A DNA stretch of 64,000 bases from Brachypodium distachyon (Eukaryota; Streptophyta; Magnoliopsida; Poales; Poaceae): NCBI RefSeq assembly GCF_000005505.3, contig NC_016131.3, positions 66,054,355-66,118,354 of the forward strand, in the 5' to 3' direction. The notes under the pieces are model-generated. The model made no database searches and was not told the origin of the DNA. It saw nothing but the letters and a program-made list of their open reading frames with translations. Shown piece after piece: positions 11,701 to 21,534 of the stretch. Numbering within the stretch: position 1 is the first letter of the stretch; every line of letters starts with the position of its first letter. The position numbers and the translations under genes were made by a program.

Positions 11701-14700
11701 ATGAGTCATGCATTATTCTCTGTTTCTCACAAAGCTACTATTGCAACCAACAAAAATAACCATAAACAAGGCTCCGAATCACCATATCTATGTGTTTCCA
11801 TGTGAAGCAACAACATCAAGGGAATTGGTAAAATAAACATAGGTAAAAAAAAGTAACATACAAGATGGAATATAAGCCTAATTCAGCTTTCTAGAGACAA
11901 TAAGGATATACTCACCCTTGGACAGCTCGGTGCAGAAATGCTGGATTACCAAGATCAAGTGGAAGTCTTCTCAGGGCACTTAGAGAAGCATATTGCAAGT
12001 TACTCCGTAAAATGGACTGTGAAATTAATACAAAATAGAAAGAAAAAAAGTAAGGATAGCTCAAAACAAACGAAGTCCTTCCACCATCTTCGTTGTTATA
12101 TATTTGTACAAGGTAGAAAAGCAGCCAAATGAGGTATTATCTAGCAATAAGTGTACTTTTAAAGTTTTAATCGCCATTATTAGCAAGGTATATGCAATGG
12201 AACACATACACTTTCAGGAGACCGATTGAGCATATATACAAATAAATTAAAGACATGCTCTTGGATCTATCGTACCTCCTTATCGCCACCTTGCTTGGTA
12301 AATATTCCTTTCTTCCGTTTCTGTTTACTATCTGCCACCTGAAAGCACCCAAAATATATCATGAACAGAACACTGTAAACTTTCTGGCAAGAAACCAGAC
12401 ACACTGAAAAGTAGCTCAAAGAAGTAAAACTGCGAGGGTTCAAAGACTGTATAACAAACCTTTTCCAATATGCCAAACACAATCTCATTGAGCTTTTCCA
12501 ACATCTCAGAACTGCTTGTGGAAGACGAGGTTAGGGCCTTCAGAGCCGCAAGTCTCCGCGCATGAACTTCAAATACCAGCATAAATAATTATTAATTAAG
12601 CACAATGAATAATCATGCAACACAACTAGAAACGAGAAGGCAAAAGATTGAAGACATTTGGTTGACATAGAAGATAGAACTTTCTTGTTTTCTGCGAACC
12701 CTGACATGAAGATATTTAAGATGCCCCTTTGCTCACAGAGAAGATGGTCAGCTGTAAGCATGCCTAGTTTCAACTTTCAACTAAGACATTTCATAAACTT
12801 GCTTGCTCTTACGGTGCCATTTTTTATACAGAGCAAGATGAATGCCAAGAATATAAATCCTCACTATGTGTCCTGAGCTAGGTTCTGACATGGGGGCTAA
12901 TGGCTCTAGGGCCTGTACGGGGTGACCCTGAACCCAAGAGGCGCGGCAGTGCCATGAAGGCAACCGCACCTCAAGATACTAATGGGATGTCATCCCTTAT
13001 TGAGCAGCTCGTCCTCGAGCTGCGGTGGTGGCCACGGCTGAAGTCCGAGGAGGCCCTAGGATGATGGCTGGCTATGGCTGTTATGGTTGTGCAACCCCTC
13101 TAACTTTGGAGGAGGACACACCCATGCCCCTGCTGCTTTCGGAAGAAGTGGCCTCTACCTTGTGCCTGGGGGCAGGAACCTCCATGTTGTTGCAGTACGT
13201 CTCACCATGTTTGCCTGCACTGAGAGATCGCCTCCCTGGCGCCCCCTTGAGAGACCCTTCTTCCCTACTGTTGGGCAGCCGAGGAACTTGTTGCTGCTCC
13301 TTGCAAGCTTGAAGACGTGCATAGCAACAACCACCTCCCGTAGTTGACCTCGCACACCTGCCGACAAGCTGCTAGTTAGCGAAGGCATTCTGCAAGGCCA
13401 ACAAGCTGCTACCGCAAGAGACAGCGAGACCAGCGGCGCTGCAGGCCTGCAGCTGTTGGGGACATGGTTGTTGGCGTGGCTGCTTTTCGTTGCTCGATCC
13501 CAATGAGGACGTTGGTACAGATTGCTTGCAACCTGTCAGAGCGTAGCTTCAATCATTGTGGTTTGCTTGTAATTTGTCCAAGACAGCTTGAATCCTGTCG
13601 TATGTAGCTTCAATCTTGGCGATAGGAGAGAACTCCGTGGCATAAGGCGCGGTGGAAATTGACTGCTCTGACACCAAATAGTCAATGAGCTAGGTTCATG
13701 ACATGGGGATAATGGCTCTAGGGACTGTACGGGGTGACCCTGAACCCAAGAGGCACGGCAGCTCCATGAAGGTAGCCGCACCTCAAGGGCAGAGAGGAAG
13801 TGGACAGGATAATTAGATTGATTTACCCTTGATTGCCTCATAACGATTAATGGGGGCCCTTTTATAGGGAAGACTCAACTTGACGTCCAAGAAACTAATC
13901 TCTACTTTCCTAATAAACCATATATTAATATTCCTATCTAATCTCTTGCCAAACTAATTTAGAAGATACTAATGGGATATCGACCCTTTTTCGATAGCTA
14001 GGGCTGCGCCCCCTATAGGGATGTGCACCCATGCCACTATGCTTCTGCAAAGAAATACCTCCAAGAGGAGATCAATTTCCAAAATGGTGAGGTCATAGTT
14101 TCAGGATTTGAGACAAATATGCATGACTGATTTTACTGCAAACGGGAAACAGCACCAATGAAATATTTAGGTTTTCCAATCAGTGGCGAATGGGTGTATT
14201 AGAACATAGATTTTGCATAATACAGATTTGATGTACACTGAGATCACAGGATAGAAGCTTACACTCAACATCATCGCTGGTGGATTCTGCAGAAAGCTGA
14301 TCAACTATTCTGGGCACAACATCTGCTCGGGTCACTCCTCCAACAGTATCAATGTCAGCAAGAGCATCCCAATTTGGGGTTGGTATCCCACCAGCAGCAC
14401 TTAAACCCTGGGAGTCATTATCTGCCAAAATTCGGGCCAGATAATAGTATACGTAGCGCAGAACATTTCTGTCCTCACATTGCTGATGGAGCTGTAAATA
14501 CAAAATTAAACTTGGTGTAAGAGAAAAGGTAGCTGAAGTAAGCAAGAACATTAGGCTAACATTAACATAGACTATGTGCAATTCCATATACAACTTACAA
14601 CACATATTTAAGTAGCATAACATAATTTTCTGGGAGCGGTCTCATTTCCATTTGTTTGCACAAATTAAAAGGGGTGTAGAAGAGGAGAGAAGTAGAATCG

Positions 14701-15301
14701 TACTTACCATGAGAAGAGATGGAGCCACCGAAGGATCCACAGAATTGTATACCGCGAGCTTGGGGAACACACTGTTCACGAGTTGCCTCTGGGAACTTTT
14801 CTGTAAAAGGTAGAGCACGAGAGAGCAGCTGAAGCCAACAGATCTAAGCTCACGTCACGCAATTCGATCCAACCGAAGTAGCACAACGAACCTGGTCGCA
14901 AGTCGCGGCAAGCTCGTGGATGCTCCGCGCCAGCTGCGAGTACGATACTGGCTGCACGACAAACAGAGCATAGAGCGTGAGACTGGAATCAGAGCACACA
15001 AAGGATAGAAATGAGGGATGCGACGGTGAAGGAGACGAGCCTTCTTCTTCCTATTGCGCTGGGGTAGGGCCTTGACGGGGTTAAACGCCTTGGCTGCTGA
15101 GATGGTGTCGCTCTGGATCTGCATCAGGGTCGCCCTCTTGGACTTTCGATCCGCCGCCGCCGGCGCGGGCCTCCCCAGCGAGCCGCCGCCGCCGCTCGAG
15201 GACGGCTGCTGCGATGACGCCCCGGGGGCCGAGGCGGCCGACGGATCCGAAGTGATGAGATCCATCAGCGTCGTGCCGGACGAGTCCTGCCCGGAAGCCA
15301 T
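2742..15301 (-). CDS. TASH3: TASH3, SH3-domain subunit of the TPLATE/TSET endocytic complex (1184 aa)
   Basis: Twenty-five in-frame exons, 5' to 3': 15301-15041, 14951-14892, 14800-14708, 14491-14263, 12566-12460, 12338-12276, 12016-11916, 11227-11133, 10892-10872, 10299-10204, 10103-9983, 9882-9724, 9618-9428, 9042-8771, 8340-8239, 8014-7838, 7749-7561, 7469-7228, 7152-7006, 5655-5430, 5214-5083, 4993-4850, 3434-3240, 2966-2907, 2813-2742. The sum is 3555 nt. The product begins MASGQDSSGTTLMDLITSDP, has a long alpha-helical HEAT-like body (LLYQLLLDPS, RSFSRPVLHAAARVVQEMGK, WFLGENANYAASEYAWES), a Ser-rich linker, and a C-terminal SH3 domain from about residue 1128 (GKALYDFTAGGDDE ... EYEVDGWYY ... 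VPVLYV). This matches Arabidopsis At2g07360 (TASH3) along its length. TPLATE drives clathrin-mediated endocytosis at the plasma membrane. Intron 1 appears to be GC-AG, and exon 9 is only 21 nt. The gene looks intact. Confidence 0.93.
3435..4849. other. Long TASH3 intron with an unclassified insertion-like block
   Basis: Intron 22 of TASH3. Bases 3490-4010 are richer in GC than the flanks and resemble inserted DNA, but I see no clear terminal repeats, target duplication or coding motif. The rest is ordinary AT-rich intron. Confidence 0.35.
6636..6760. mobile_element. Stowaway MITE, 125 bp
   Basis: TCCCTCCGTCCGG at the left and its complement CCGGACGGAGGGAG at the right, flanked by TA on both sides (6634-6635, 6761-6762). 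The arms are long and complementary, so the element folds as a hairpin. It lies inside the 6553-6988 element and must be younger than it. Confidence 0.85.
6806..6900. mobile_element. Stowaway MITE, 95 bp
   Basis: CTCCCTCC at the left, GGAGGGAG at the right, with TA flanks at 6804-6805 and 6901-6902. The two arms are nearly complementary over the full length (AGTGTTGCTGATTTAGTAC against its complement with single changes). Second Stowaway insertion inside the same host element. Confidence 0.85.
11389..11646. mobile_element. Stowaway MITE, 258 bp
   Basis: Left end CTCCATCCAGTTCACAAA, right end TTTGTAAACTGGAGGGAG, TA duplicated on each side (11387-11388, 11647-11648). It lies in the TASH3 intron between exons 7 and 8. 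The ends are diverged, so it is an older copy. Confidence 0.8.
12874..13995 (-). mobile_element. Deleted LTR retrotransposon in TASH3 intron 4
   Basis: Two direct repeats of about 100 bp (12874-12975 and 13686-13792, about 90% alike) both start TGAGCTAGGTTC. The right copy extends to about 13990 and carries a TATA box (CCTATAAAAGGG on the minus strand). On the minus strand this copy ends at TGAGCT and is followed by TTTGGTGTCAGAGC (13665-13677), which matches the initiator-Met tRNA primer-binding site. The left LTR has lost about 170 bp relative to the right one. The interior (about 13000-13660) keeps a short gag-like helical stretch and nothing of pol. It is non-autonomous and in the same orientation as the host gene. 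I could not find an exact 5-bp duplication. Confidence 0.7.
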
Positions 15302-15939
15302 GGCCGCGGGCGTGGTTAGCGCGCGGCCGTGCTAGTGAGATCTCCGGCGAGAGGGAGCAATTGGAGCGGTGAAGTGCTGCCGCGAGCTGGGGTGATGGCT
15401 GGATCGCTGGATCCAACCGCCAATTTGGATTTGGTGGTGTGCTGTGCTGGTGTATCTGGCTGGGCCGGTCCGACCGGGCCGGAGTTGCGAAACACCGACG
15501 AACCTAGAGTTCGCACCGGGTTTTTCTTCCCTGGAGTTCGCATCTGACGACGCAATGAAGTCTGAAAATTTTGTTGTGGTTAGATAAGTCTGAAAATCTT
15601 GTAAGAACAAAACGCAATAAGACGGGAATCAGAAGACGTGGCTGGGATTTGTATATACACTAGTTGAAATGACTGTGCGTTGCAACGGAACAACAAGATA
15701 AAATATACACCCGATTGTCATCTGGTCAATGAAACATTAGACCGAGTATGCCAATTCGAAGCCGTGATATAAAATGGCCATGAAGTAAAGATGCTATTCT
15801 GGTTTGATAAAAACATGGTTATTTTGGTTTTCAAAAGGTTTGAGATGTATTATATCTAGGTTATGGACCATCTGATAGTTGACATGCCAGAAATAAAACG
15901 ATAGAAAATAGTCTTGAAATAAATAAGGTATTATTAAAC
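15302..15939. other. TASH3 leader/promoter and flanking DNA
   Basis: 15302-15450 is GC-rich and should be the 5' UTR and core promoter of the leftward TASH3 gene. 15450-15939 is AT-rich. At 15817-15835 a copy of the string GGTTATTTTGGTTTTC repeats the one at 15949-15965, a small duplication at the decaying end of the ubiquitin-ligase pseudogene. Confidence 0.45.
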
Positions 15940-17812
15940 AAACAAGCTGGTTATTTTGGTTTTCTGATGGCAGATATAGCATCCCATGCGAGAAATCTGA
16001 GGTGACCAAAATCCCCTTATGATGCTGCCAATATTCAATTGAAAGAGATACTTCACGGCCACAAGTGAACTACATGCTAACTTAGCGAGAAGCCCAATCA
16101 AGTTCTGCAATGAGAACAAACAACAATTAACTCCATCAATAAAAAAAAGAGAGGCATACAACCCATGCACTGCAAGTTGATGGCCTAAGGGAAGAGAGCC
16201 CGTTGGTGTTGATCAAAGGAAGAAGGGGAAATTGGCCAGGGGACACCGATATTTCGTCGTCTTTGCCCAAACACACCGTCCAATCATGGATTTGTTGGGT
16301 ACCATTACAATTCTCTGGCCATTTGTTGAAACACGTCGCCGATCCAAAAACGAAAAGGGGATTACCCGTCAGCCAAATTTGAGTCCCATTGTCACCAAAT
16401 TCAGCATACGCACACACCCAAACAACAATTCTAGTAGTTGAACTATTGTCCATCCTATGAAAGTTAGTAGTGACATGAATTAGAGAGTCTACTATTACTA
16501 ATTGAGAACTGAACTAGGGGATAAAGGAGAAAGGGGATTACCCGTCAGGCACCCAGGAAAGAGCAGCGTCCATGGCTCCCGCCGTCGAGCTCGAGGGTGC
16601 TGGTGAAGGACCCGGAATCCTCATGGGGCAGAGCACCTTGCCACGCAGGTCTCCATTGGGGCAGGCCGCGACAGGAAGGGCAGGGGCAGGCGACGACGGG
16701 AGGGCCAGCAGGGGCAGCAGGGGCAGGCCCCGACGGAAAGTGCAGGGGCCAGTGACGGCGAGAGGGCCAGCAGGGCAGGTGACCGCGGGATGGAGGGCGG
16801 GCAGGGGCCAGTGACGGCGGGAGGGCGAGCAGCGGAGGGGCGACAACAGGCGCTGCGCCCGAGCTAGGGATTTGGTCGGGCTGAATCTTGGAGAACTCAC
16901 AGCGCTAGGGAGAAAAAACACGAGAGAGGTAATTAGAGAACAGGGGCAAGACAGTAATTTCACCGGGCTTTCCCTTTTTGGACCGGCAGTGTGTTTCAGC
17001 AAATGGCCAGAGAATTGTAATGGTACCCAGCAAATCCACGATCGGACGGTGTGCTTGGGCAAAGACCACGAAATAACGGTGTTCCCTGGCCAATTTCCCC
17101 AAGGAAGAACCTTCTCTACCACACCCTGGTGGCAGAGGTGGTCAATAAGCTCTACTGAACTCGGTCTACGATGCTTATCAAGCAAGTTGTGCGTGCAATG
17201 TTATATCAGCTGAAACATTAGCAGAGCACTACATACATGCTAGATAAGCTCAGTTAAATTGCTGACCAACAATACTATCTTGTCCTCAGACTGCAGTAGA
17301 TTACACAACATTGGTACTGAATCCATAACATGCAATAGATGAGACCGCAAGCTTCTGAATAATCCCATGTAATTTGCAAATGTAGTTAAGTCTTAGCAAA
17401 AGGATGAAAATGCTGCAATTCTAATTTGAATATTTGCAAAGAAGAAGTCAATGCATGTCAGCACGGCAGTAATCATGCCTGCCTGCAAGCACGGCGTCGG
17501 CTGCCTCCGCAATATCTTCTCAAACGCGTGCAAACACTGCTCATCCACGAGCATGATCACATAACACGCTTCAACTTAATGTGGTTGTCTGATTAGCGTT
17601 CGTCAGATTTGTCAGCTTACTTGCTCAGCCACGTCAAGATACTCAATCGCGAGGAGCCGGGAGCAGAGTACGGGGAGCAAGCCATGGTGGACAACGGCGT
17701 CAGCTGTGCGTGGCGTGGCATCGCAGAGATGCGTGATGGCGCGAAGGGAGAGCAGCATCTCGTTGGGGCTAGCCACCCTGCTATCTCCTCCGCAGGCCAG
17801 TCGCACCACCAC
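15940..17812 (-). pseudogene. UPL3/UPL4-like HECT E3 ligase gene fragment (armadillo region), disrupted
   Basis: The minus strand holds successive pieces of the N-terminal armadillo-repeat region of plant UPL3/UPL4: MLLSLRAITHLCDATP ... VVHHGLLPVLCSRLLAIEYL (17752-17625), a GT-AG intron, CLHAFEKILRRQPTPCLQAG (about 17533-17474), HVMDSVPMLCNLLQSED (about 17319-17269), HRRPSSVELIDHLCHQG (about 17180-17130), and after a transposon gap LIGLLAKLACSSLVAVK and SHGMLYLPSENQNNQ (about 16100-15950). In-frame stops follow the second and third pieces, and a one-base deletion lies near 16013. The HECT domain is absent. Introns are kept, so it is not a retrocopy. The family normally ubiquitinates transcription factors and other targets; this copy cannot. 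Confidence 0.8.
16225..17100. mobile_element. Mutator-like element (876 bp) with long inverted ends and 9-bp TSD
   Basis: The ends start GGGGAAATTGGCCAGGG, and the inverted repeats run about 150 bp (16225-16375 against 17100-16955) with scattered mismatches. The 9-mer AAGGAAGAA flanks both sides exactly (16216-16224 and 17101-17109). Long terminal inverted repeats with a 9-bp duplication define Mutator-superfamily elements. There is no transposase. The GC-rich centre (16540-16870) differs in composition from the ends and could be captured host DNA (Pack-MULE), but I cannot name a source. It sits in an exon of the UPL-like pseudogene. Confidence 0.9.
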
Positions 17813-18165
17813 CTCCGTCTAGAAGTAGCTCCCGGCGTCCTTTGTGCAGAATGAAAGCGCCCATCAACACCGGCGTCCGCCGCGGGGAAGAGCAACGGCG
17901 GTGGCATGGAGAGCGAGTGAGGCTGGCGATGAAGGGAGTTCGGGAAGGATGGATCGATCGGCCGAGACAGGGGCGGCTTGGGGTCGGGCCGCGTGCGAGA
18001 GGGTCGGGCCAAGTTTTTTCTCCGTGCGGGAGCAAGAGATCGCGCAAAAAGGATAAGGACGTATGGCGACGGCGTTACCATCGCCACCAACTCCAATTTA
18101 ATATATTGGTATAGATAATACAAATTCAAATCACTTATTTCCAGACGGAATGAGTATGAAACATA

Positions 18166-18640
18166 ATGTTGATGCGGCCTTTGATCAAGACTCGTTGGAT
18201 GATGCGATTGGGACCGTTCGTGATCATAGTGGTCATTCTATGGCGACAAAAGAAAATAATTGGAAGGCTATCCCAATGTTTTGGTAGCTCAGGATATGGC
18301 TTTCACACTTGGACTCGAGCTTGCACAAATTGTTGTTGCAACTGCCCCATGGACAATTTGGATAGTATGGAAGCTATGGAAGTAATGAAAGGCGGGTGGT
18401 CTGTTGAGCTTGGAGCAGCGATATTCGATGATTGTTTCTTCATCTCTAATAATTGCATGAAAATTCTTGTGTTCGTTGTCTTCTGGAAGCTGATTGTGTA
18501 GCTCATGAGGTAACTAGGTTCACTGAATTTTCTCCTCGACAGTGTGGCTCTAAGATCCACCCATTGATATTTTACCTCTTTTTTATGACCAATGAATAAA
18601 GGGGTGCTTCGACTAATTTGTTTAACTCTCTCAATCAATG
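18166..18640 (+). mobile_element. Decayed LINE 3' fragment (RNase H-like domain)
   Basis: Allowing frameshifts, the plus strand carries remnants typical of the C-terminal RNase H-like domain of plant non-LTR elements: an acidic/aromatic patch, then a degraded AHEL.RF-like segment near 18500 followed by a DPPIDILPLF-like tail near 18560. Frames are broken and no reverse transcriptase remains. Similar RNase H residues occur in the CTF18 intron at 60997-61305. Confidence 0.5.
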
Positions 18641-20086
18641 AAACGAGGAAAATCTTTTCCTCAGCGGTAGAAAATTAATCATTTTGAAAGTTTTAATTTT
18701 ATTTCAGACCTTACTTATTTACTAATTTAATTGAAACTCGGCCATTTTCATCTCTGACGATATTTTCAACTAACAGTTCCTTTTTGGGTCCAACGAAAAA
18801 AGTGCATTGTGACACATTCAGAAAGGGGTTTTTTATGGTAGGGACATGCAAATTTGAGCCATTAGTACAATTGATCTAAAGGTCCTGGTTCATCAATACC
18901 AGGAGGCAAAAGCACTAGTATTTTTCGTTAAAAGGGCAAAATATGAGGTCACCGTAGAGCTGCAAAATTTGACCTTTAGGGTACCTTGTGACCCTCTTTA
19001 GTTCAACCAAATAAACTAAAATTTTAAAATAACACAACGTTTTAAAAAACTAGTTCATTTGTTTGAACTAAGGAGAGTTAAAAGGTACCCTGAGGGTCAC
19101 CATGTTGCACCTCTACATATCAGGAATGTACATAATATGAAAGAAAAAAAACAAATAATGCCCAGATATTCTGCTAAGGATATATCTGGACGAAATTGAG
19201 TTCATGCTACGTCACTACTTAGTGGATTCGTTACCCATGAACGGAGGATTGTGTTACAGTTCTTGTTCTGATTCTGATTAACGAGTATTGTATTACAGTT
19301 CTTGTTCTGATTCTTCGAGTATTGAGTTTTTGAGGGATCGATTTAGCGTTGGACAGGAAACAAATAGGGATGTCACTCATGTCCTGGAGCTATCAATCGA
19401 TGACGTGCCGGAGACGGCCGGCGGTGGCACCGGAGCACGAACACGCCGCAACCAGCCAGGCAAACAATTGCTTTTTTTCACGTGAGGATGAGGAGGCGCT
19501 CAGGACGTTCATTGCCATCACTCATCAGGACAAAATTACTCGAGAGCTGTTATACGTACGATCAATTTTTTACGATTCTCGTATGACGCTGCATAGCAGC
19601 CTTTGATGGAGCAGCATAGAGCAAGGAAGTCCACTGGATTCACGTCGTACGAGAATCGTATCAGCAAAGTGTCGTACGTGTAGTAATTTCGAAATTACTC
19701 CTGTAAGTTTGTTAAAAAAAATTTAAACCCAATAAAAATTACTAAAATACCCTCTCTCTAAGCCGTTAATTTAGTTCAATACTACCTCCTTCTAGTACTA
19801 GTAAATTGTACTCTGTACCGTAAAAAAGCTCTTCAGAAAAGGATGATAATAAAACTTAACAAAATTGATCCCCGATATATAAAAATTACTCTTTCAGTGC
19901 TCCATTTTTCTGGAAATAAAACTCAGTATAACGTGGGAAGCGGGGAAAAAGAGGAAACCGATGGAGAGAAAGGCGCCAGGTGTCGAAGTGGAAAGCGCGG
20001 TGCGGTGCGGTGCGGTGCCGTGCGTTCGGACGTCTGCTCAGCCGATTCAACCAGATTTGAGAGAGTTTCGCGTCCGCCTCCCTCCG
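18641..20086. other. Gene-free AT-rich stretch upstream of SR45a
   Basis: No supported gene. It holds a MITE (18957-19113), an inverted repeat near 19555-19680, and a slightly GC-rich segment 19370-19460 without a recognisable product. 19800-20086 is the upstream region of the SR45a-like gene, including a run of GCGGTGCGGT repeats near 19998-20018. Confidence 0.4.
18957..19113. mobile_element. TA-flanked MITE, ~157 bp
   Basis: The left end GAGCTGCAAAATTTGACC and right end GGTCACCATGTTGCACCTC are inverted copies with a few changes. Arms continue with AGGGTACC and TTAGTTCAA in inverted order. TA dinucleotides flank the ends (18955-18956, 19114-19115). Confidence 0.65.
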
Positions 20087-20099
20087 GAACCTTCCAGAA
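20087..20099 (+). promoter_or_regulatory. Perfect heat-shock element upstream of SR45a-like gene
   Basis: The bases are GAA CC TTC CA GAA, an exact three-unit alternating nGAAnnTTCnnGAAn site bound by plant heat-shock factors. It lies about 135-150 bp before the first splice donor (20235) of the SR45a-like gene, where the core promoter is expected. Heat and high-light induction of SR45a is known in Arabidopsis, so the site fits the gene. Confidence 0.7.
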
Positions 20100-20109
20100 G
20101 CCCCCCTCT

Positions 20110-20235
20110 ACTTATTCATACGCACACGGGGCCATACGAGGAAACGGAGACAGTGCCGCAAGTCCTAACCGACCCAGCAGACAGATTCGAGAGGCTTCGA
20201 ACGGCAGGGTTGCAGCGACGAGCCGGCAACGAGAG
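20110..20235 (+). other. Probable 5' UTR exon of the SR45a-like gene
   Basis: The sequence ends GAGAG followed by the donor GTATGTCC at 20236, and the next exon starts with the initiator codon at 21535. The transcription start is not visible; 20110 is a guess just after the heat-shock element and a weak AT-rich box (about 20108-20117). Confidence 0.5.
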
Positions 20236-20369
20236 GTATGTCCTCGAATCGCTCTCATGTTTTGTTGCTGTAGTATGATGCTGTGACGCTATGGCGTTGC
20301 GAGTTCATTGTTCCTGTTCAGTTTTATTATCATAGTTTTGCAACATATAGCTTGTAATCTGCAGAAGTG

Positions 20370-20538
20370 CAGATCCTCAGAGGCTCAGGGAGCCATGAGC
20401 CGCATACATGCCCTTAGAAAAACGGGGGCAAGGTTTAGAGGTCGATTAATCCCAATTTCTACTGTATTCTAGTATCAGTTGCTGTATGAGCCTCTGAGGA
20501 TCTGCCCTTAGAAAAACGGGGGCAGGGTTTAGAGGTCG
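20370..20538. repeat. Direct and inverted repeat pair in the SR45a leader intron
   Basis: The 17-mer CAGATCCTCAGAGGCTC (20370-20386) recurs as an exact inverted copy at 20488-20504. A 35-bp direct repeat starting GCCCTTAGAAAAACGGGGGC occurs at 20410-20444 and 20504-20538 with one difference. The arrangement could fold the pre-mRNA of the first intron. Confidence 0.75.
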
Positions 20539-20945
20539 GTTTTTATAAAAGGAAAAAAAATCCATTGTTGCTGTATCAGTTTCTCACCCATTACTTGTGG
20601 TTTCATTTGGACAACGATTCTTTTTTAAAAGGGAGTTGTGTATTAAACCGAAACATTGTTTTGATTACAATCATGGAGGATCAGCCTCGAGGCACAACCC
20701 AGAGCCGCACGCACAAACACAACTCACTACGACTTAATTGCGCATGATCCACCCCGTTGCTTTTCCTATTGATCTGGTGATTGTGTCCCCTGATGCTTGC
20801 GCACAAGGATATGCTGCACTTCTTTGATCAGGCCGCCTATATCTGGGATTTGTGGTAGCTATCGTCATTGAGGTAGTGCTTAAGGTTTGGACAACGATTA
20901 TCGTGATAAGTTGAGAACAGAGTTATTTTCCCCACATATCTTATA

Positions 20946-21152
20946 CTCCCTCCATTCCACAATACAATGTGTATAGATTTGTGCACTTGGACCAAGGTAG
21001 CTCTCGTTTCTGGTGCCTGACCACTCATATTGGGTTAATAATAAATGGATGCGAGTAGTTATTGGCCGGGTGCGGGTACTGAGAGAAAAATGAGGTGTAT
21101 TGTGAAACAAATAAGAAAAATTTATACACGTTGTATTGTGGAATGGAGGGAG
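20946..21152. mobile_element. Stowaway MITE, 207 bp
   Basis: Left end CTCCCTCCATTCCACAATAC, right end its complement GTATTGTGGAATGGAGGGAG, TA flanks at 20944-20945 and 21153-21154. It lies in the first intron of the SR45a-like gene. Confidence 0.88.
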
Positions 21153-21534
21153 TACTGGACAGGCTACCTTGTTATGCTTTAAACTCCTTAGGATAGCTCT
21201 GTTTTTTTTCTTCCAGACTTGCGCTGTTTGTTCAGTTCTAATGGAATCCGGCCGTGTTATGGCGTTTCAAAATTTCTTAGGAACTTCTTTTTTTTTTTGG
21301 AACTCTGTATTGTGAATTGTTGCACACATGGAATCGAACTATTGCACTGACAAAAACTTGTATGGTCAGATAAGACATCTGTATCTCGGAAAAAAAAATA
21401 GTTATCTCATGACTTATCGGCAACGCGGTGTAGTATATTATGCAGCTCCAGCTTACTTAAAAAATTATTACTTTATATCCTACATAGCATTCTCGCTAAC
21501 ATCATCTTATTTGATTGTTTTGCAAATCTTGCAG

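Noticed and set aside
13025..13388. Overlapping frames in TASH3 intron 4
   Set aside because: They belong to the decayed interior of the LTR element and hold no complete domain.
16572..16814. 80-codon plus frame inside the Mutator-like element
   Set aside because: Low-complexity Gly/Arg/Ala frame caused by GGGCAG repeats; not a transposase.
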